64,000 bases of DNA, taken from assembly GCA_913050325.1 (NCBI GenBank), contig CAJWZP010000004.1, positions 1 to 64,000 on the forward strand. The letters are read 5' to 3'. The DNA is from an uncultured bacterium (GTDB taxonomy: Bacteria; Desulfobacterota_D; UBA1144). The notes below the pieces were generated by a model. The model saw nothing but the letters and a program-made list of their open reading frames with translations, searched no databases and was not told the origin of the DNA. The translations under genes were made by a program, and so were the position numbers. Shown here piece after piece: positions 1 to 8,280 of this stretch (position 1 is the first letter of the stretch; each line of letters opens with the position of its first letter).

Positions 1-1
1 G

Positions 2-1108
2 TGTAAAAAAGTAAAGTGGAAAAAATACCGTCAATTTGCAATTCAAATAGACGGAAGAAAACAAGATGAATGGGCAACTCAAAGAAATGCATATGTAAGT
101 TCTCCTACTCTAAACCCTATTGTTAATTGTGAATTCATAAAAGATTCAGACAACCAGATAGAAAATATAAGAACAAATATCATGGAAGGTAACAATGTAC
201 AAAAAGGTGGAAGAAAAGAAGCTATATCTCTTCTAAATAGCTTTTTAAATGAAAGAGGTGAAAATTATCAGTGGCAAATGTCTAGCCCCATCACTGCTGA
301 GGATTCATGTAGCAGACTTTCTACCCATATAACTTATGGGAATATATCTCTTAAAGAAATTAACAAAGCGATACAAAACAAAAAATCTAAAGGTGTAAGT
401 GGATCAATGTCTAGGTCTTTGAATTCTTTTGAAAGTAGATTAGCTTGGCACTGTCATTTTATACAAAAACTATACGATGAACCAGAAATTGAATTTGAAA
501 ATATGAATAGAGCTTATGATGGATTAAGGGAAAGCGAATTTAATGAAACTTATTTTGACGCATTTAAAAATGGAAACACTGGTTATCCATTTATTGATGC
601 TTGTATTAGATATCTTAAATCTAATGGTTGGATAAATTTTAGAATGAGAGCCATGCTTGTTTCATTTGCTTCATACCAATTATGGCTTGATTGGAAAAAA
701 ACTTCTAAGTATTTTGCTAGGCTTTTCACAGATTACGAACCAGGAATTCATTATTCACAGATTCAAATGCAAAGCGGAACAACTGGTATTAATACAATTA
801 GAATATATAACCCTATAAAGCAATCAATCGATCAAGACCCCAGCGGTAAGTTTATCAAAAAATGGGTACCTGAATTAGTTAGTGTCCCTAATGAATTAAT
901 CCACGAACCTTGGAATTTGAGTTACATGGAGCAAAAATTTATAAATACTGAAATTGGTAAAGATTATCCCTCACCTATTGTAGATAACAAAAAATCTTCA
1001 AAAATATCAAGAGATAAGATTTGGTCTGTAAAAAAATCTAATGAAAGCAAGTATTTAAGTAAGCAAATATTAAAGAAACATACTAGTAATAAACAAAAAA
1101 ATTCATAA
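2..1108 (+). CDS. Photolyase/cryptochrome family protein, FAD-binding C-terminal part (5' truncated by window edge)
   Basis: The reading frame is open to base 2, so the track start at 182 is not the real start; the gene begins outside the window. The visible 368 residues match the FAD-binding half of DNA photolyase/cryptochrome proteins: a W-rich segment [14 protein letters not shown], then [13 protein letters not shown] (FAD phosphate contact region), [12 protein letters not shown], and the helix [15 protein letters not shown] followed by [17 protein letters not shown]. Family members repair UV-induced pyrimidine dimers using blue light, or act as light sensors. The N-terminal antenna-binding domain is not in view, so repair versus sensing cannot be decided. 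The C-terminal tail after WNLSYMEQ is Lys/Ser-rich and looks disordered. The next gene, hugZ-like, is convergent and its stop lies 3 bases away. Confidence 0.85.
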   Translation, partial: CKKVKWKKYRQFAIQIDGRKQDEWATQRNAYVSSPTLNPIVNCEFIKDSDNQIENIRTNIMEGNNVQKGGRKEAISLLNSFLNERGENYQWQMSSPITAEDSCSRLSTHITYGNISLKEINKAIQNKKSKGVSGSMSRSLNSFESRLAWHCHFIQKLYDEPEIEFENMNRAYDGLRESEFNETYFDAFKNGNTGYPFIDACIRYLKSNGWINFRMRAMLVSFASYQLWLDWKKTSKYFARLFTDYEPGIHYSQIQMQSGTTGINTIRIYNPIKQSIDQDPSGKFIKKWVPELVSVPNELIHEPWNLSYMEQKFINTEIGKDYPSPIVDNKKSSKISRDKIWSVKKSNESKYLSKQILKKHTSNKQKNS

Positions 1109-1111
1109 GTT

Positions 1112-1840
1112 TTAAATTTCAAACTTCCTATTTTCTCTTGCATGCACTACTAACTCTTTCCTAACTTCTTCTACTGTAAAACAAGGTCTTTTAAAGCTCA
1201 AAAAGTAGAGTTTATTATCTGACTGACAGTAATAACCATCTATATTGATTTCAGTCATTTTGGCATTTTTATCCTTTATATTGTGTTGGGCACTCAGAGT
1301 TGAGATTATTGAGTTAGAATGATCTTGATTCATGTGATCAATAATCTCTTTTTCTGCAGGTTCCCATTCAATATTTTTATTAAGCCAATCCTTATTATTT
1401 AGCCAACCAATTTTACCAAAGCCCCCTATCCACCTAATGTTTGTAATAGACATTTTATAGAAATTAAAGTCTCCAAGATTTAAATACATTTCACTTTCTG
1501 GTAAGTGATTTCGTAGTTTAGTTTTAAGCTCCTCCCGTCTTTTATTATCAACTTGATTAAAATCACCAATTAGACTCATCCGAGCATTATCTTGTTTATT
1601 TTCCATATCAGTTATTGAAAAAATTGTAAAACAAGATTTTGAATTATTTTTTATGTTTGTCGTATGCTCGGCTAAATTACTAGCAAATATTATTATGCCC
1701 CTATCTCTATCTGTTATATAAGTAATAAAACTACCAAATGGATAACCTTCGAATTTGCTTGAAATAGTTGTCAATACACCCTCTGAGCAATTTCTTAATA
1801 ATTTTACAGCTTCAACCTCGTAATTCTTTCTATCACTCAT
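1112..1840 (-). CDS. HugZ-like haem utilisation protein (FMN-binding split barrel plus DUF2470)
   Basis: This 242-residue protein has two parts. Residues ~8-150 resemble the pyridoxamine-phosphate-oxidase-like split barrel (EGVLTTISS, YPFGSFITYITD, RMSLIGDF, GFGKIGWL). Residues ~160-240 resemble DUF2470 (IIDHMNQDHSNSI, then a C-terminal FKRPCFTVEEVRKELV). This architecture is typical of HugZ/HutZ haem-degrading or haem-iron utilisation proteins and of related proteins of unknown substrate. Haem oxygenase activity is inferred from the family; the C-terminal haem-ligand histidine could be the HAREN histidine, but this is uncertain. It stands alone, convergent with the photolyase gene and divergent from the small membrane protein at 1926. 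No clear Fur site is visible upstream. Confidence 0.75.
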   Translation of the reverse strand: MSDRKNYEVEAVKLLRNCSEGVLTTISSKFEGYPFGSFITYITDRDRGIIIFASNLAEHTTNIKNNSKSCFTIFSITDMENKQDNARMSLIGDFNQVDNKRREELKTKLRNHLPESEMYLNLGDFNFYKMSITNIRWIGGFGKIGWLNNKDWLNKNIEWEPAEKEIIDHMNQDHSNSIISTLSAQHNIKDKNAKMTEINIDGYYCQSDNKLYFLSFKRPCFTVEEVRKELVVHARENRKFEI

Positions 1841-1925
1841 GAAATTTATTTTAACTTATATATAATTTATGTTTAAATAATTTATAGTTATATAAATTTA
1901 AAAATTAAATTTAGTGAGGTTATAA

Positions 1926-2309
1926 ATGAATTTTGATTGGAAATCTTTTAATCTTAACGAACAAATAATGCTAGGTTCTTTTGCAGTTACAGTCTTCTCT
2001 TTTTTTCTAACATGGGTTGATCTTGAATTTGTCACTTTTAATGGATTCCAGCAACAGGGTTATATTTTTTTGGTTCTTTGGATTTATCCTATTATCTTTA
2101 TCCTTCAGAAAAAATCTTATAACACTATGGTGTCTTTAATTTTAGCTTTTATAAATATAGTCTTCATTATTTGGTTTATAACAACCAAAAGTGTTGAAAT
2201 TTATGAAGGTGAGAGTATTAATGTAGCTGGAACTGGTTTATGGTTAGCTGCTGTCTGTTCATTGGCATTTTGTTTTGGGTGCTTTAAACAACTAGATCAA
2301 GAGGATTAG
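1926..2309 (+). CDS. Small integral membrane protein of unknown function
   Basis: The 127-residue product contains about four hydrophobic segments: near residues 14-31, 45-60, 65-87 and 103-122. It begins with a short amphipathic stretch MNFDWKSFNLNEQIM and ends in a charged tail KQLDQED. I recognise no family. A GTGAGG ribosome site lies 5 bases before the ATG. It is followed after 9 bases by another small unknown gene and then by glutathione peroxidase, all on the same strand with short gaps, so the three may be cotranscribed. Function cannot be stated. Confidence 0.7.
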   Translation: MNFDWKSFNLNEQIMLGSFAVTVFSFFLTWVDLEFVTFNGFQQQGYIFLVLWIYPIIFILQKKSYNTMVSLILAFINIVFIIWFITTKSVEIYEGESINVAGTGLWLAAVCSLAFCFGCFKQLDQED

Positions 2310-2318
2310 CCTAATAAC

Positions 2319-2516
2319 ATGCCTGAATTAAGTGTTAAAATAATAGATGATGATGGCAGAGAATGTAATATAGAAAATATAGTTATTTTTTATAAACATA
2401 TTCTAAGTCATCATTCGTCTGGTATATCAATTCATGAGGAAAATGGTCATTATTTCCGGGTTGATGATACTTTTAGAAATAAAATTGCTAAAATTGTTGA
2501 AGAAATTAATAAATAA
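2319..2516 (+). CDS. Small hypothetical protein (65 aa)
   Basis: This is a 65-residue acidic, soluble protein with two histidine clusters (KHILSHHSS and EENGHYFRV) and a C-terminal helix ending VEEINK. No family is recognised. It lies 9 bases downstream of the small membrane protein and 18 bases upstream of the glutathione peroxidase gene, in the same direction. That position and its ordinary codon use favour a real gene over a chance frame. Confidence 0.6.
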   Translation: MPELSVKIIDDDGRECNIENIVIFYKHILSHHSSGISIHEENGHYFRVDDTFRNKIAKIVEEINK

Positions 2517-2534
2517 TTAGTTACTATAAATTTC

Positions 2535-3089
2535 ATGCTAAAAGCAATGTTTTATTCATTATTTTTAATAATCAGTGGTTTTTTCACTACTCAAACTGCT
2601 AATTCATATTATTTAACTGCTCATGACTTCAAATTTAAAGATATAAATGGTAACGAATTAAACCTAGGAAACTTTAAGGGAAAAGTTGTGATGGTGGTCA
2701 ACGTAGCTAGTAAATGTGGATTTACGGGTCAATATAAAGGCTTACAGTCTATTTGGGACAAATATAAAGATAAAGGCTTTGTTTTAGTTGGTGTACCTAC
2801 AAATGACTTTTATCAGGAATATAATACTGAAGAAGAAGTTAAAAATTTTTGTGAGTTAACTTTTGGGGTAAACTTTCCAATGACATCAATAACTCCAGTT
2901 AGAGGAGATGATGCTCATCCTTTTTATAAATGGGCAAAGTCAATTTATGGAAATAAAACAGTACCAAAATGGAATTTTCATAAATTATTAATTGATAAAG
3001 AAGGTAAAATTGCAGATACCTATTCTTCTATGACTGGGCCAAACGATAAAGATTTGATTAAAATGATCGAAAATTTATTAAATTCTTAA
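2535..3089 (+). CDS. Secreted cysteine-type glutathione peroxidase
   Basis: Thiol peroxidase that reduces hydrogen peroxide and organic peroxides using glutathione or thioredoxin. An N-terminal signal segment (residues 1-23, MLKAMFYSLFLIISGFF) predicts export to the periplasm. The catalytic cysteine sits in NVASKCGFTGQY (Cys form, not selenocysteine). The tetrad Gln appears in NDFYQEYN and the Trp-Asn pair in KWNFHKLLID, so the active site looks complete. The spacing KNFCELTFGVNFPM is typical of the BtuE-like bacterial family, and the length of 184 residues is normal including the signal. It overlaps the convergent yjbQ gene by 4 bases. Confidence 0.92.
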   Translation: MLKAMFYSLFLIISGFFTTQTANSYYLTAHDFKFKDINGNELNLGNFKGKVVMVVNVASKCGFTGQYKGLQSIWDKYKDKGFVLVGVPTNDFYQEYNTEEEVKNFCELTFGVNFPMTSITPVRGDDAHPFYKWAKSIYGNKTVPKWNFHKLLIDKEGKIADTYSSMTGPNDKDLIKMIENLLNS

Positions 3090-3496
3090 TCAACACATGA
3101 TATGTAAATTGATCTTTCTCTAGGTCTATTATCAAAATCTACAAGAACTATTTGCTGCCAAACGCCTATTTTTATTTCTTTATTGATAATTGGAAAACTC
3201 AGTGACGGGCCTAATATTGCAGATCTAACATGAGAAAAACCATTCCCATCTCCCCATTTTTCATTGTGAAGATATTTTTCACTTTGTGGAGCTATTCTTT
3301 CAAAAGCTTTTTTTAAATCCTCAATAACACCATCTTCATATTCTATTGTTGTAATTCCTGCTGTTGACCCTGAAATAGAAATAGTAATCAAGCCATTATC
3401 AATATTATTATCTTCAATAAATCCTAAAATATCATTAGTTATATTGATAATATCATTAAAACCTTTCGTTTTTTTATTAATTACTTTGTTAATCAT
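3086..3496 (-). CDS. YjbQ/UPF0047 family protein
   Basis: The 136-residue product matches the YjbQ (UPF0047) family throughout: GLITISISGSTAGITTIEYE, then KWGDGNGFSHVRSAILGPS, and WQQIVLVDFDNRPRERSIY at the C terminus. Some family members have been reported to have thiamine-phosphate synthase side activity, but the true role is unsettled. The conserved His in GFSHVRS is present; the His usually seen where SGSTAG stands is Gly/Ser here. It lies tail to tail with the glutathione peroxidase gene and 10 bases downstream of the secreted nuclease gene, in the same direction, so those two may share a transcript. Confidence 0.88.
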   Translation of the reverse strand: MINKVINKKTKGFNDIINITNDILGFIEDNNIDNGLITISISGSTAGITTIEYEDGVIEDLKKAFERIAPQSEKYLHNEKWGDGNGFSHVRSAILGPSLSFPIINKEIKIGVWQQIVLVDFDNRPRERSIYISCVD

Positions 3497-3506
3497 TTAT
3501 AAAAAA

Positions 3507-3950
3507 TTATTCACACCAATCTTTAACTTTTTTGCCACCATAATATTCAGTATAAAAATCTTTACCTTTTAAAAAATCTTTATAATTTATATTATCTATA
3601 TATAAATCTCCTACAACTCTTCCACCATATTTGCCCCATTTTAGATTTTTCACATAAATTACAGTGGAATTTTTTATCAAGTCATTTACAAATTCTTTAG
3701 CTTCAATAGCTAATAACTTTTCTTTTTCACATTTTCCTTTTATCTCTGGAGTATCTATACCATTAATCCTAACTTTTATTTGCTGTATTGTTTTTGGAAC
3801 TCCAAGCAATCTAGCATTACAAGTGTCACCATCATAACAAAAATATCCATTTCTTTTTTCTATTTTTACAGATTGAGTATGTGAGTAAGAGTTTTTTGAT
3901 ATAAATAGAGGTGAAAAAAAGGTTAAAAAAATAATAATCCTGATAAACAT
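3507..3950 (-). CDS. Secreted staphylococcal-nuclease-like (thermonuclease) protein
   Basis: A signal peptide (residues 1-23, ending near NSYSHTQS) precedes an SNase-type OB-fold domain. The landmarks are YDGDTCNARLL (metal-binding Asp), KVRINGIDTPEIKG (Arg and Asp), an EA(K)EF helix, and KWGKYGGRVVGDLYIDNI (second catalytic Arg). The last part, GGKKVKDWCE, carries a cysteine that may pair with the one in DTCNA or GKCEKE. The product is 147 residues, near the family minimum. It probably degrades DNA or RNA outside the cytoplasm, for nutrient phosphate or defence; both roles are inferred from the family. It lies upstream of yjbQ in the same direction. Confidence 0.85.
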   Translation of the reverse strand: MFIRIIIFLTFFSPLFISKNSYSHTQSVKIEKRNGYFCYDGDTCNARLLGVPKTIQQIKVRINGIDTPEIKGKCEKEKLLAIEAKEFVNDLIKNSTVIYVKNLKWGKYGGRVVGDLYIDNINYKDFLKGKDFYTEYYGGKKVKDWCE

Positions 3951-4008
3951 CTTTAGAATAATAAATAAATTATACCTTAAAGAAATACCTGTTTTAAAAA
4001 TTTTTATT

Positions 4009-5166
4009 TTATTCTGAATCTAAAAGAAGATTTTCTGAATCATCACTTTTTTCTAAATATTGATTTATTTCAGCATCAAAAGCTTTCAAGAAATTTGTAG
4101 ACAAAGAGCTTAAATCAGTCTCTCTTTTAATGAAATTTTTTTCATTTTGGTCTTTTTCTTTTTGAAGTTGCGATTTAATAGCAGCAATAGAATCAATAAC
4201 ATTTTTAACCCTATTCCTGAATTTTTCAGATCTTATATATGAATAAAGCTGTTCTTTTTTCGTTAAATTACCTTCTAAGTCATTATCGCGATCAATTATA
4301 AAATCTATTAGATCTACTTTAAGTTGAATAATTGGTAACATGACTGAATATTTTACTATTGAAACTCTTGAATCAATCTCTAGATAATCTAGTCCTTTAC
4401 CTTCCTTTGGCATAGTACCTGAAGTTACTATTATTCCATGATTTGCACCAGTATTTTCGATATCGGAGCGAAGTTTAGTTATAAAGTTATTTGACCAATT
4501 TTTAACATTTTTTGCCTCAATTAAAAGATAGCCACCTTTATTAGTTTCTAAAATATGGTCTGCGCCCTTAGCACCTTTTTCAACATCATTAATTGGAAGT
4601 CTCGGGAAATTTTTAATAATTGAGTTTTTTACTTGTTCTTCAAAGCTTTCTCCAATCAGTTCAACATCCGCACCTGCTCCTTTGCTTACATCCTCTAATT
4701 TGTTCTGCATTCTTTTCATTTCAAGTTCATGTTGTGTTTTTAACCTTTCTGCCTCAATTTCCATTTCTTTTCTTTGATTTTCTAATTTCATTTTATAGTC
4801 TGTTTCTATATTGCTTTTATTGGCCTTCAACTCATTAAGCAAAGAATCTTTTGCAGAAATTTCTTCCTGGAAATTTTTAAATTTTTCACTATTTTCTTTT
4901 TGTACAAGCATTTTATATTCTGTTAATTTATTTTCTGCCTCAATTTCCATTTCTTTTTCTTTTTGTAATAATTTTTTTTCTCGCAAATTAAATTCTTGAT
5001 CCTTTTTCTCTAAATCTGAACTAACAGATTTTTTATATTCATTAATTTTTTGTTTTACTTGTAGATCCACATCAACATCAAGTAATGATTGAATTTCATC
5101 ATTACTTAAAGCGTCGGATAATGAAAATGTATGGCTACATTCTGGACATTTTATTTTTTTACTCAT
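4009..5166 (-). CDS. DUF2130 coiled-coil protein with zinc ribbon and PD-(D/E)XK-like core
   Basis: The N terminus carries a CPECSHTF half zinc ribbon. Residues ~35-160 are a long coiled coil with repeats of KEMEIEAE. Residues ~170-300 match DUF2130: ESFEEQVKNSI, then KGADHILETN..YLLIEAKNVKNW, and ANHGIIVTSGTMP. The order E..GADH..(I/L)IEAK is what a PD-(D/E)XK nuclease core looks like, so DNA binding or cleavage is plausible but not shown. A second helical segment closes the protein (385 aa). Its layout, coiled coil plus nuclease-like core, parallels RmuC, which is encoded divergently 0.6 kb away. Function unproven. Confidence 0.85.
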   Translation of the reverse strand: MSKKIKCPECSHTFSLSDALSNDEIQSLLDVDVDLQVKQKINEYKKSVSSDLEKKDQEFNLREKKLLQKEKEMEIEAENKLTEYKMLVQKENSEKFKNFQEEISAKDSLLNELKANKSNIETDYKMKLENQRKEMEIEAERLKTQHELEMKRMQNKLEDVSKGAGADVELIGESFEEQVKNSIIKNFPRLPINDVEKGAKGADHILETNKGGYLLIEAKNVKNWSNNFITKLRSDIENTGANHGIIVTSGTMPKEGKGLDYLEIDSRVSIVKYSVMLPIIQLKVDLIDFIIDRDNDLEGNLTKKEQLYSYIRSEKFRNRVKNVIDSIAAIKSQLQKEKDQNEKNFIKRETDLSSLSTNFLKAFDAEINQYLEKSDDSENLLLDSE

Positions 5167-5202
5167 AAATAGACTCTATCATTAATTTTTATATTTTTTA
5201 AT

Positions 5203-5487
5203 TTATTTAAATTTTTTTTTATTTTTTAATCTTATTTTTTTAAAAGTTCTTTTAATCTCATTAATTAACTTAATAGCTTTCCTAATGTCATAATTTTCAC
5301 AATGTTCACAAACATCCTTATCAAAATCATCATCGCTTGATTGCCACTTAACTATTCCTTCATCATAACAAATTGAGCAGTGCTTGGTTTCAATAGGCTG
5401 TCCAGTCATGCTTATTTTTACAAATTTTTTAACTGCTTCACTACTATCCCTATAGTCTTTAACAAGCTTCAGAATTTTATAACTCAT
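5203..5487 (-). CDS. Small hypothetical protein with a CxxC...CxxC zinc-binding motif
   Basis: I start this at the ATG giving MSYKILKLVKDY, 12 codons inside the track ORF, because the upstream codons look like leader. The 94-residue product has paired cysteines, HCSICYDEG and CEHCENYD, that could bind one zinc, followed by a very basic C terminus (KRTFKKIRLKNKKKFK) that could bind nucleic acid. I recognise no named family. It lies just upstream of the DUF2130 gene on the same strand (36-base gap), so the two may work together. Confidence 0.6.
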   Translation of the reverse strand: MSYKILKLVKDYRDSSEAVKKFVKISMTGQPIETKHCSICYDEGIVKWQSSDDDFDKDVCEHCENYDIRKAIKLINEIKRTFKKIRLKNKKKFK

Positions 5488-5751
5488 AATATAAATCGAC
5501 CTACTTATAGTCCAAAATAACATATAAAACCTATTATAATTTTATTTGAAGTTTTATATACTCGATTTGTAATATTTTTAAATAAATAAATCAAAAACTA
5601 ATATATTTTTAACTATTTAAAATGTTGTAATTATTATATTATTTATATAATTTAAAACATAAATTATTGAAAAATTTAAATAATTACATTTTTCTCTAAA
5701 TTATGATATTTTTTCATGTTTTTGACTTCAATTATCTATTATAATTGAAAA
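5488..5751. promoter_or_regulatory. AT-rich divergent promoter region with a CAATTAT/ATAATTG inverted repeat before rmuC
   Basis: This spacer of about 260 bases separates the DUF2130-side operon (minus) from rmuC (plus) and must hold promoters for both. The only distinct element is a perfect 7-bp inverted repeat, CAATTAT-ctatt-ATAATTG, at 5729-5747. It ends 4 bases before the rmuC ATG and contains the best -10-like hexamer (TATAAT). It could be an operator or just AT-rich chance. No Shine-Dalgarno sequence precedes the rmuC ATG. Confidence 0.3.
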
Positions 5752-6912
5752 ATGGATCTGGAAATAATTATTTTAATATCTTTACTAATTTCTATAATTA
5801 TTTTTTTAATAATAAAAAAAGAAAAAAATAAAAATTATGAAATAAATGATTTAAAAAATTCAATTGAAAAACTTATTAGAGAAGAAAAATCTAATATGGA
5901 AGAAAAAGTTCTAGGAATCGTTAAGGAAAATAGTGCTTCACAAGAAAAATCTTTTAAAACTGAATCTGAAAATCTTATAAATAGTATTAATAACCAAACA
6001 AAATATTTTAGTGACTATTTCATAAAAATGGATACAAGTATTTCAAATTTAGACAATGTTACAAAAGATATGAAAACTGAAATAAATGATTTTTCTACGA
6101 TAATTGGAGCTAGCTCAAGTCAATCAGGTAAATTTGGAGAATATCAGCTTGAAAATCTTTTTAAGTTTCATAATTTACAAAAGGATATTGATTATATGAC
6201 GCAAGTTTCAGTAAAAACTGATGATGGAGATTACAGATTAGATGCTGTATTGCTTTCAGAGGAAAAGTGTCTAATTATTGATTCAAAAGCTACATCAAAT
6301 ATTGAAGTTATAAAAGAGTTAAAAAACGATGATACATCAAAAGAAAGAATTGATGAAATTAAAAAAGAGATTAAAGATAAAGTAACTAATGAAGCAAATA
6401 AACTTTCAAAAAAAGGTTATCACAATATAGTAGTCAATGAGAAATATCATACCCCTGAATTTATAATAATGTTTATTCCAAATGAAAATGTTTTTTTAAT
6501 AGTTAAGGAACTTTTAAATAAAGATACAAATATGATTGCTGAGGGTGTCGTTCTAGCAGGCCCCGACAACCTTAACTTTATTATTCTTATGTGGCATTAC
6601 ATAAACGGAATATTAAAAGTTCAAGATCAAATCGAAGATATTAGAAACGCGGCAACACAAATTCATAACAGATTTGGAACTGTAGCTGAACATTTTTCTA
6701 GTCTAAAAAATTCTCTTGAATCCAGCGTAAATAACTGGAATAAGCTGGTATCAAGTGTCGATTCAAGACTTATACCTTCTGTTAAAAAACTTGAAGAAAT
6801 GGGAATAAAATCTTCTAAAGAGTTACGTGAAGTTGGACCTATTAAAAATACACCAGAAAATTTCAAGAAACCCTCTCAGTTTGATCAAAAAAAAATTTCT
6901 GAGCAAGATTAA
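5752..6912 (+). CDS. rmuC: RmuC family DNA recombination protein
   Basis: The 386-residue product has an N-terminal membrane anchor (residues 4-22, ILISLLISIIIFLII), a coiled-coil region to about residue 120, and then the RmuC domain: GASSSQSGKFGEYQLENLF, YRLDAVLL..KCLIIDSKA (PD-(D/E)XK-type core), PEFIIMFIPNENVFLIV, and the C-terminal helical segment RNAATQIHNRFGTVAEHF. RmuC family proteins limit inversions at short inverted repeats in E. coli and are thought to be nucleases acting on aberrant DNA structures; the biochemistry is not settled. It is divergent from a DUF2130 gene with a similar layout. The ATG follows directly after an inverted repeat and has no visible ribosome site. Confidence 0.88.
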   Translation: MDLEIIILISLLISIIIFLIIKKEKNKNYEINDLKNSIEKLIREEKSNMEEKVLGIVKENSASQEKSFKTESENLINSINNQTKYFSDYFIKMDTSISNLDNVTKDMKTEINDFSTIIGASSSQSGKFGEYQLENLFKFHNLQKDIDYMTQVSVKTDDGDYRLDAVLLSEEKCLIIDSKATSNIEVIKELKNDDTSKERIDEIKKEIKDKVTNEANKLSKKGYHNIVVNEKYHTPEFIIMFIPNENVFLIVKELLNKDTNMIAEGVVLAGPDNLNFIILMWHYINGILKVQDQIEDIRNAATQIHNRFGTVAEHFSSLKNSLESSVNNWNKLVSSVDSRLIPSVKKLEEMGIKSSKELREVGPIKNTPENFKKPSQFDQKKISEQD

Positions 6913-6935
6913 AAATTTTAAGTATATTAATCTAT

Positions 6936-7238
6936 ATGAGATTATTTTTAGTTTTTTCATTATTAATTTTAAACTTTTTTTTGTTTCCAAGTCAGATTAA
7001 TAATAATCAACTGAATCTTAATGAAGTCTCTCATTCTCATCATGCACATTCGGAAGATATTCCGTGTAACAGTAATACTTCTGAATCGTGTGAAGAACAT
7101 GAGTGCTGTACTCTTTTTGTATTCAAACCATTGAATAATTTTAAATTTATACAGAATACTTCACCAAAAACTTTTTTTAATAAATCAAATATATTAAGTC
7201 TTAAATTATCTGAAGTTTTTCGACCCCCAATTGTTTAA
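6936..7238 (+). CDS. Small secreted His/Cys-rich protein, probably metal-related
   Basis: The 100-residue product has a signal or membrane anchor (MRLFLVFSLLILNFFLFPS) followed by a metal-ligand-rich segment: SHSHHAHSED, then CNSNTSESCEEHECC. The rest is plain. The layout recalls small secreted proteins found beside heavy-metal transport genes, but I recognise no exact family. It is the first of four same-strand genes (this, a barrel protein, an HMA protein, a MerT-like protein) with short gaps, so binding or delivery of copper, zinc or mercury is a reasonable inference. No Zur palindrome lies upstream, unlike the zinc genes 2 kb away. Confidence 0.65.
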   Translation: MRLFLVFSLLILNFFLFPSQINNNQLNLNEVSHSHHAHSEDIPCNSNTSESCEEHECCTLFVFKPLNNFKFIQNTSPKTFFNKSNILSLKLSEVFRPPIV

Positions 7239-7271
7239 TTTTTATATTTAAATAATTGGAGGTTAATAATT

Positions 7272-7904
7272 TTGCATAGATTGCTATTTTTTATAGTTTT
7301 CTTCATATCTATAAATGTCTTTTCTAGGCCAGTTTCATACACTGGTGGAACAACTTTTATGACAATGAATAATGGTGACAGAATATCATCACACATACAT
7401 TATTCGCCTAAATATTTTTATTCTTTAGGATATAGATTTGAATATTGGAAAGATAAAGATTATGTAAATCATTTTTTGCAAGGTAATTACTTAATTGAAA
7501 GATTTAATAATACAGACTCACAAGCAAATATTTATTTAAAAACAGGACTTGGTACATCGACCTATCTGGAAGATGATAAAGATTACAATAAATCATACTT
7601 TATTGCAGGGTCGGCTGATTGGGAAACACAAAAATTCTATTCGAATTATGAGATTAGATATTCAGATATAGAGAATATTGAAGATTTTATTCTTCATTCT
7701 GGAGCGTTAGGTTTTGCTCCGTATGTAGGTAATTATGGAGACTTACACACTTGGCTACTATACACCTTTCAATATAATGAAGATAAAAGTAATTATAAAT
7801 TGACTCATGGGCCAAAAATTAGATTTTTCAAAAAAACAAATTTAATAGAGATTGGTATTAATAATAAAAAAGATTTGATTCTAAATTTAATAATCAGATA
7901 TTAG
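7272..7904 (+). CDS. Putative outer-membrane beta-barrel protein in a metal-handling gene cluster
   Basis: It starts at TTG 7272, chosen because GGAGG lies 9 bases upstream and the frame then opens with a signal peptide (MHRLLFFIVFFISINVFS). The mature ~190 residues alternate hydrophobic and polar residues with many aromatics (FYSLGYRFEYWKD, LHTWLLYTFQYNED) and end in LILNLIIRY, an aromatic C-terminal residue as expected for BamA-inserted barrels. No named family is recognised. It lies 33 bases after the His/Cys-rich protein and 10 bases before the HMA-domain gene, so a role in metal uptake or efflux across the outer membrane is inferred only from context. Confidence 0.6.
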   Translation: MHRLLFFIVFFISINVFSRPVSYTGGTTFMTMNNGDRISSHIHYSPKYFYSLGYRFEYWKDKDYVNHFLQGNYLIERFNNTDSQANIYLKTGLGTSTYLEDDKDYNKSYFIAGSADWETQKFYSNYEIRYSDIENIEDFILHSGALGFAPYVGNYGDLHTWLLYTFQYNEDKSNYKLTHGPKIRFFKKTNLIEIGINNKKDLILNLIIRY

Positions 7905-7914
7905 GGGTTTTGAA

Positions 7915-8280
7915 ATGAAAAAAAATATAATAATAATTCTAACAATTTTATCAGTGTTAACATTTAATTCTTTCTCACATGACGGAGAGAAATATTCATC
8001 AGAGCATAGGTTGAAATTAGATTATAAAGCTTCTGTTGGAATAATCGATCCAGACGGAGAAATGATAAGGGTCAATGTTAAAGGGTTAGTTTGTGATTTT
8101 TGCGCAAGAGCTATTGAAAAGGTTTTTATGAAAGAGAAGTCAGTTGTAGGTCTGACAGTAAATCTTGAAAAAAAGGAAATTAAAATTTTTACAAAAAAGG
8201 GGATGAATATTGATGACAATATTATACGAGAAAAGATTAAAGATTCTGGATATATTGTTTCATCAATAGAAAGAAGTTAA
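7915..8280 (+). CDS. Periplasmic heavy-metal-associated (HMA) domain protein
   Basis: A signal peptide (MKKNIIIILTILSVLTFNSFS) is followed by a linker and one HMA domain at residues ~45-119. The metal-binding loop reads VKGLVCDFCARAIEKVF, a CxxC in the usual position, and the fold ends with IREKIKDSGYIVSSIE. The family carries Cu(I), Hg(II) or Zn(II). With the MerT-like gene whose ATG overlaps this stop (TAATG), the pair resembles a MerP-MerT shuttle, with the periplasmic carrier handing metal to an inner-membrane transporter. Which metal is bound cannot be read from the sequence. Confidence 0.82.
   Translation: MKKNIIIILTILSVLTFNSFSHDGEKYSSEHRLKLDYKASVGIIDPDGEMIRVNVKGLVCDFCARAIEKVFMKEKSVVGLTVNLEKKEIKIFTKKGMNIDDNIIREKIKDSGYIVSSIERS

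Noticed and set aside
182-184. Photolyase-like gene start at ATG 182
   Set aside because: The frame is open upstream to base 2 with family-like residues, so the gene begins outside the window.
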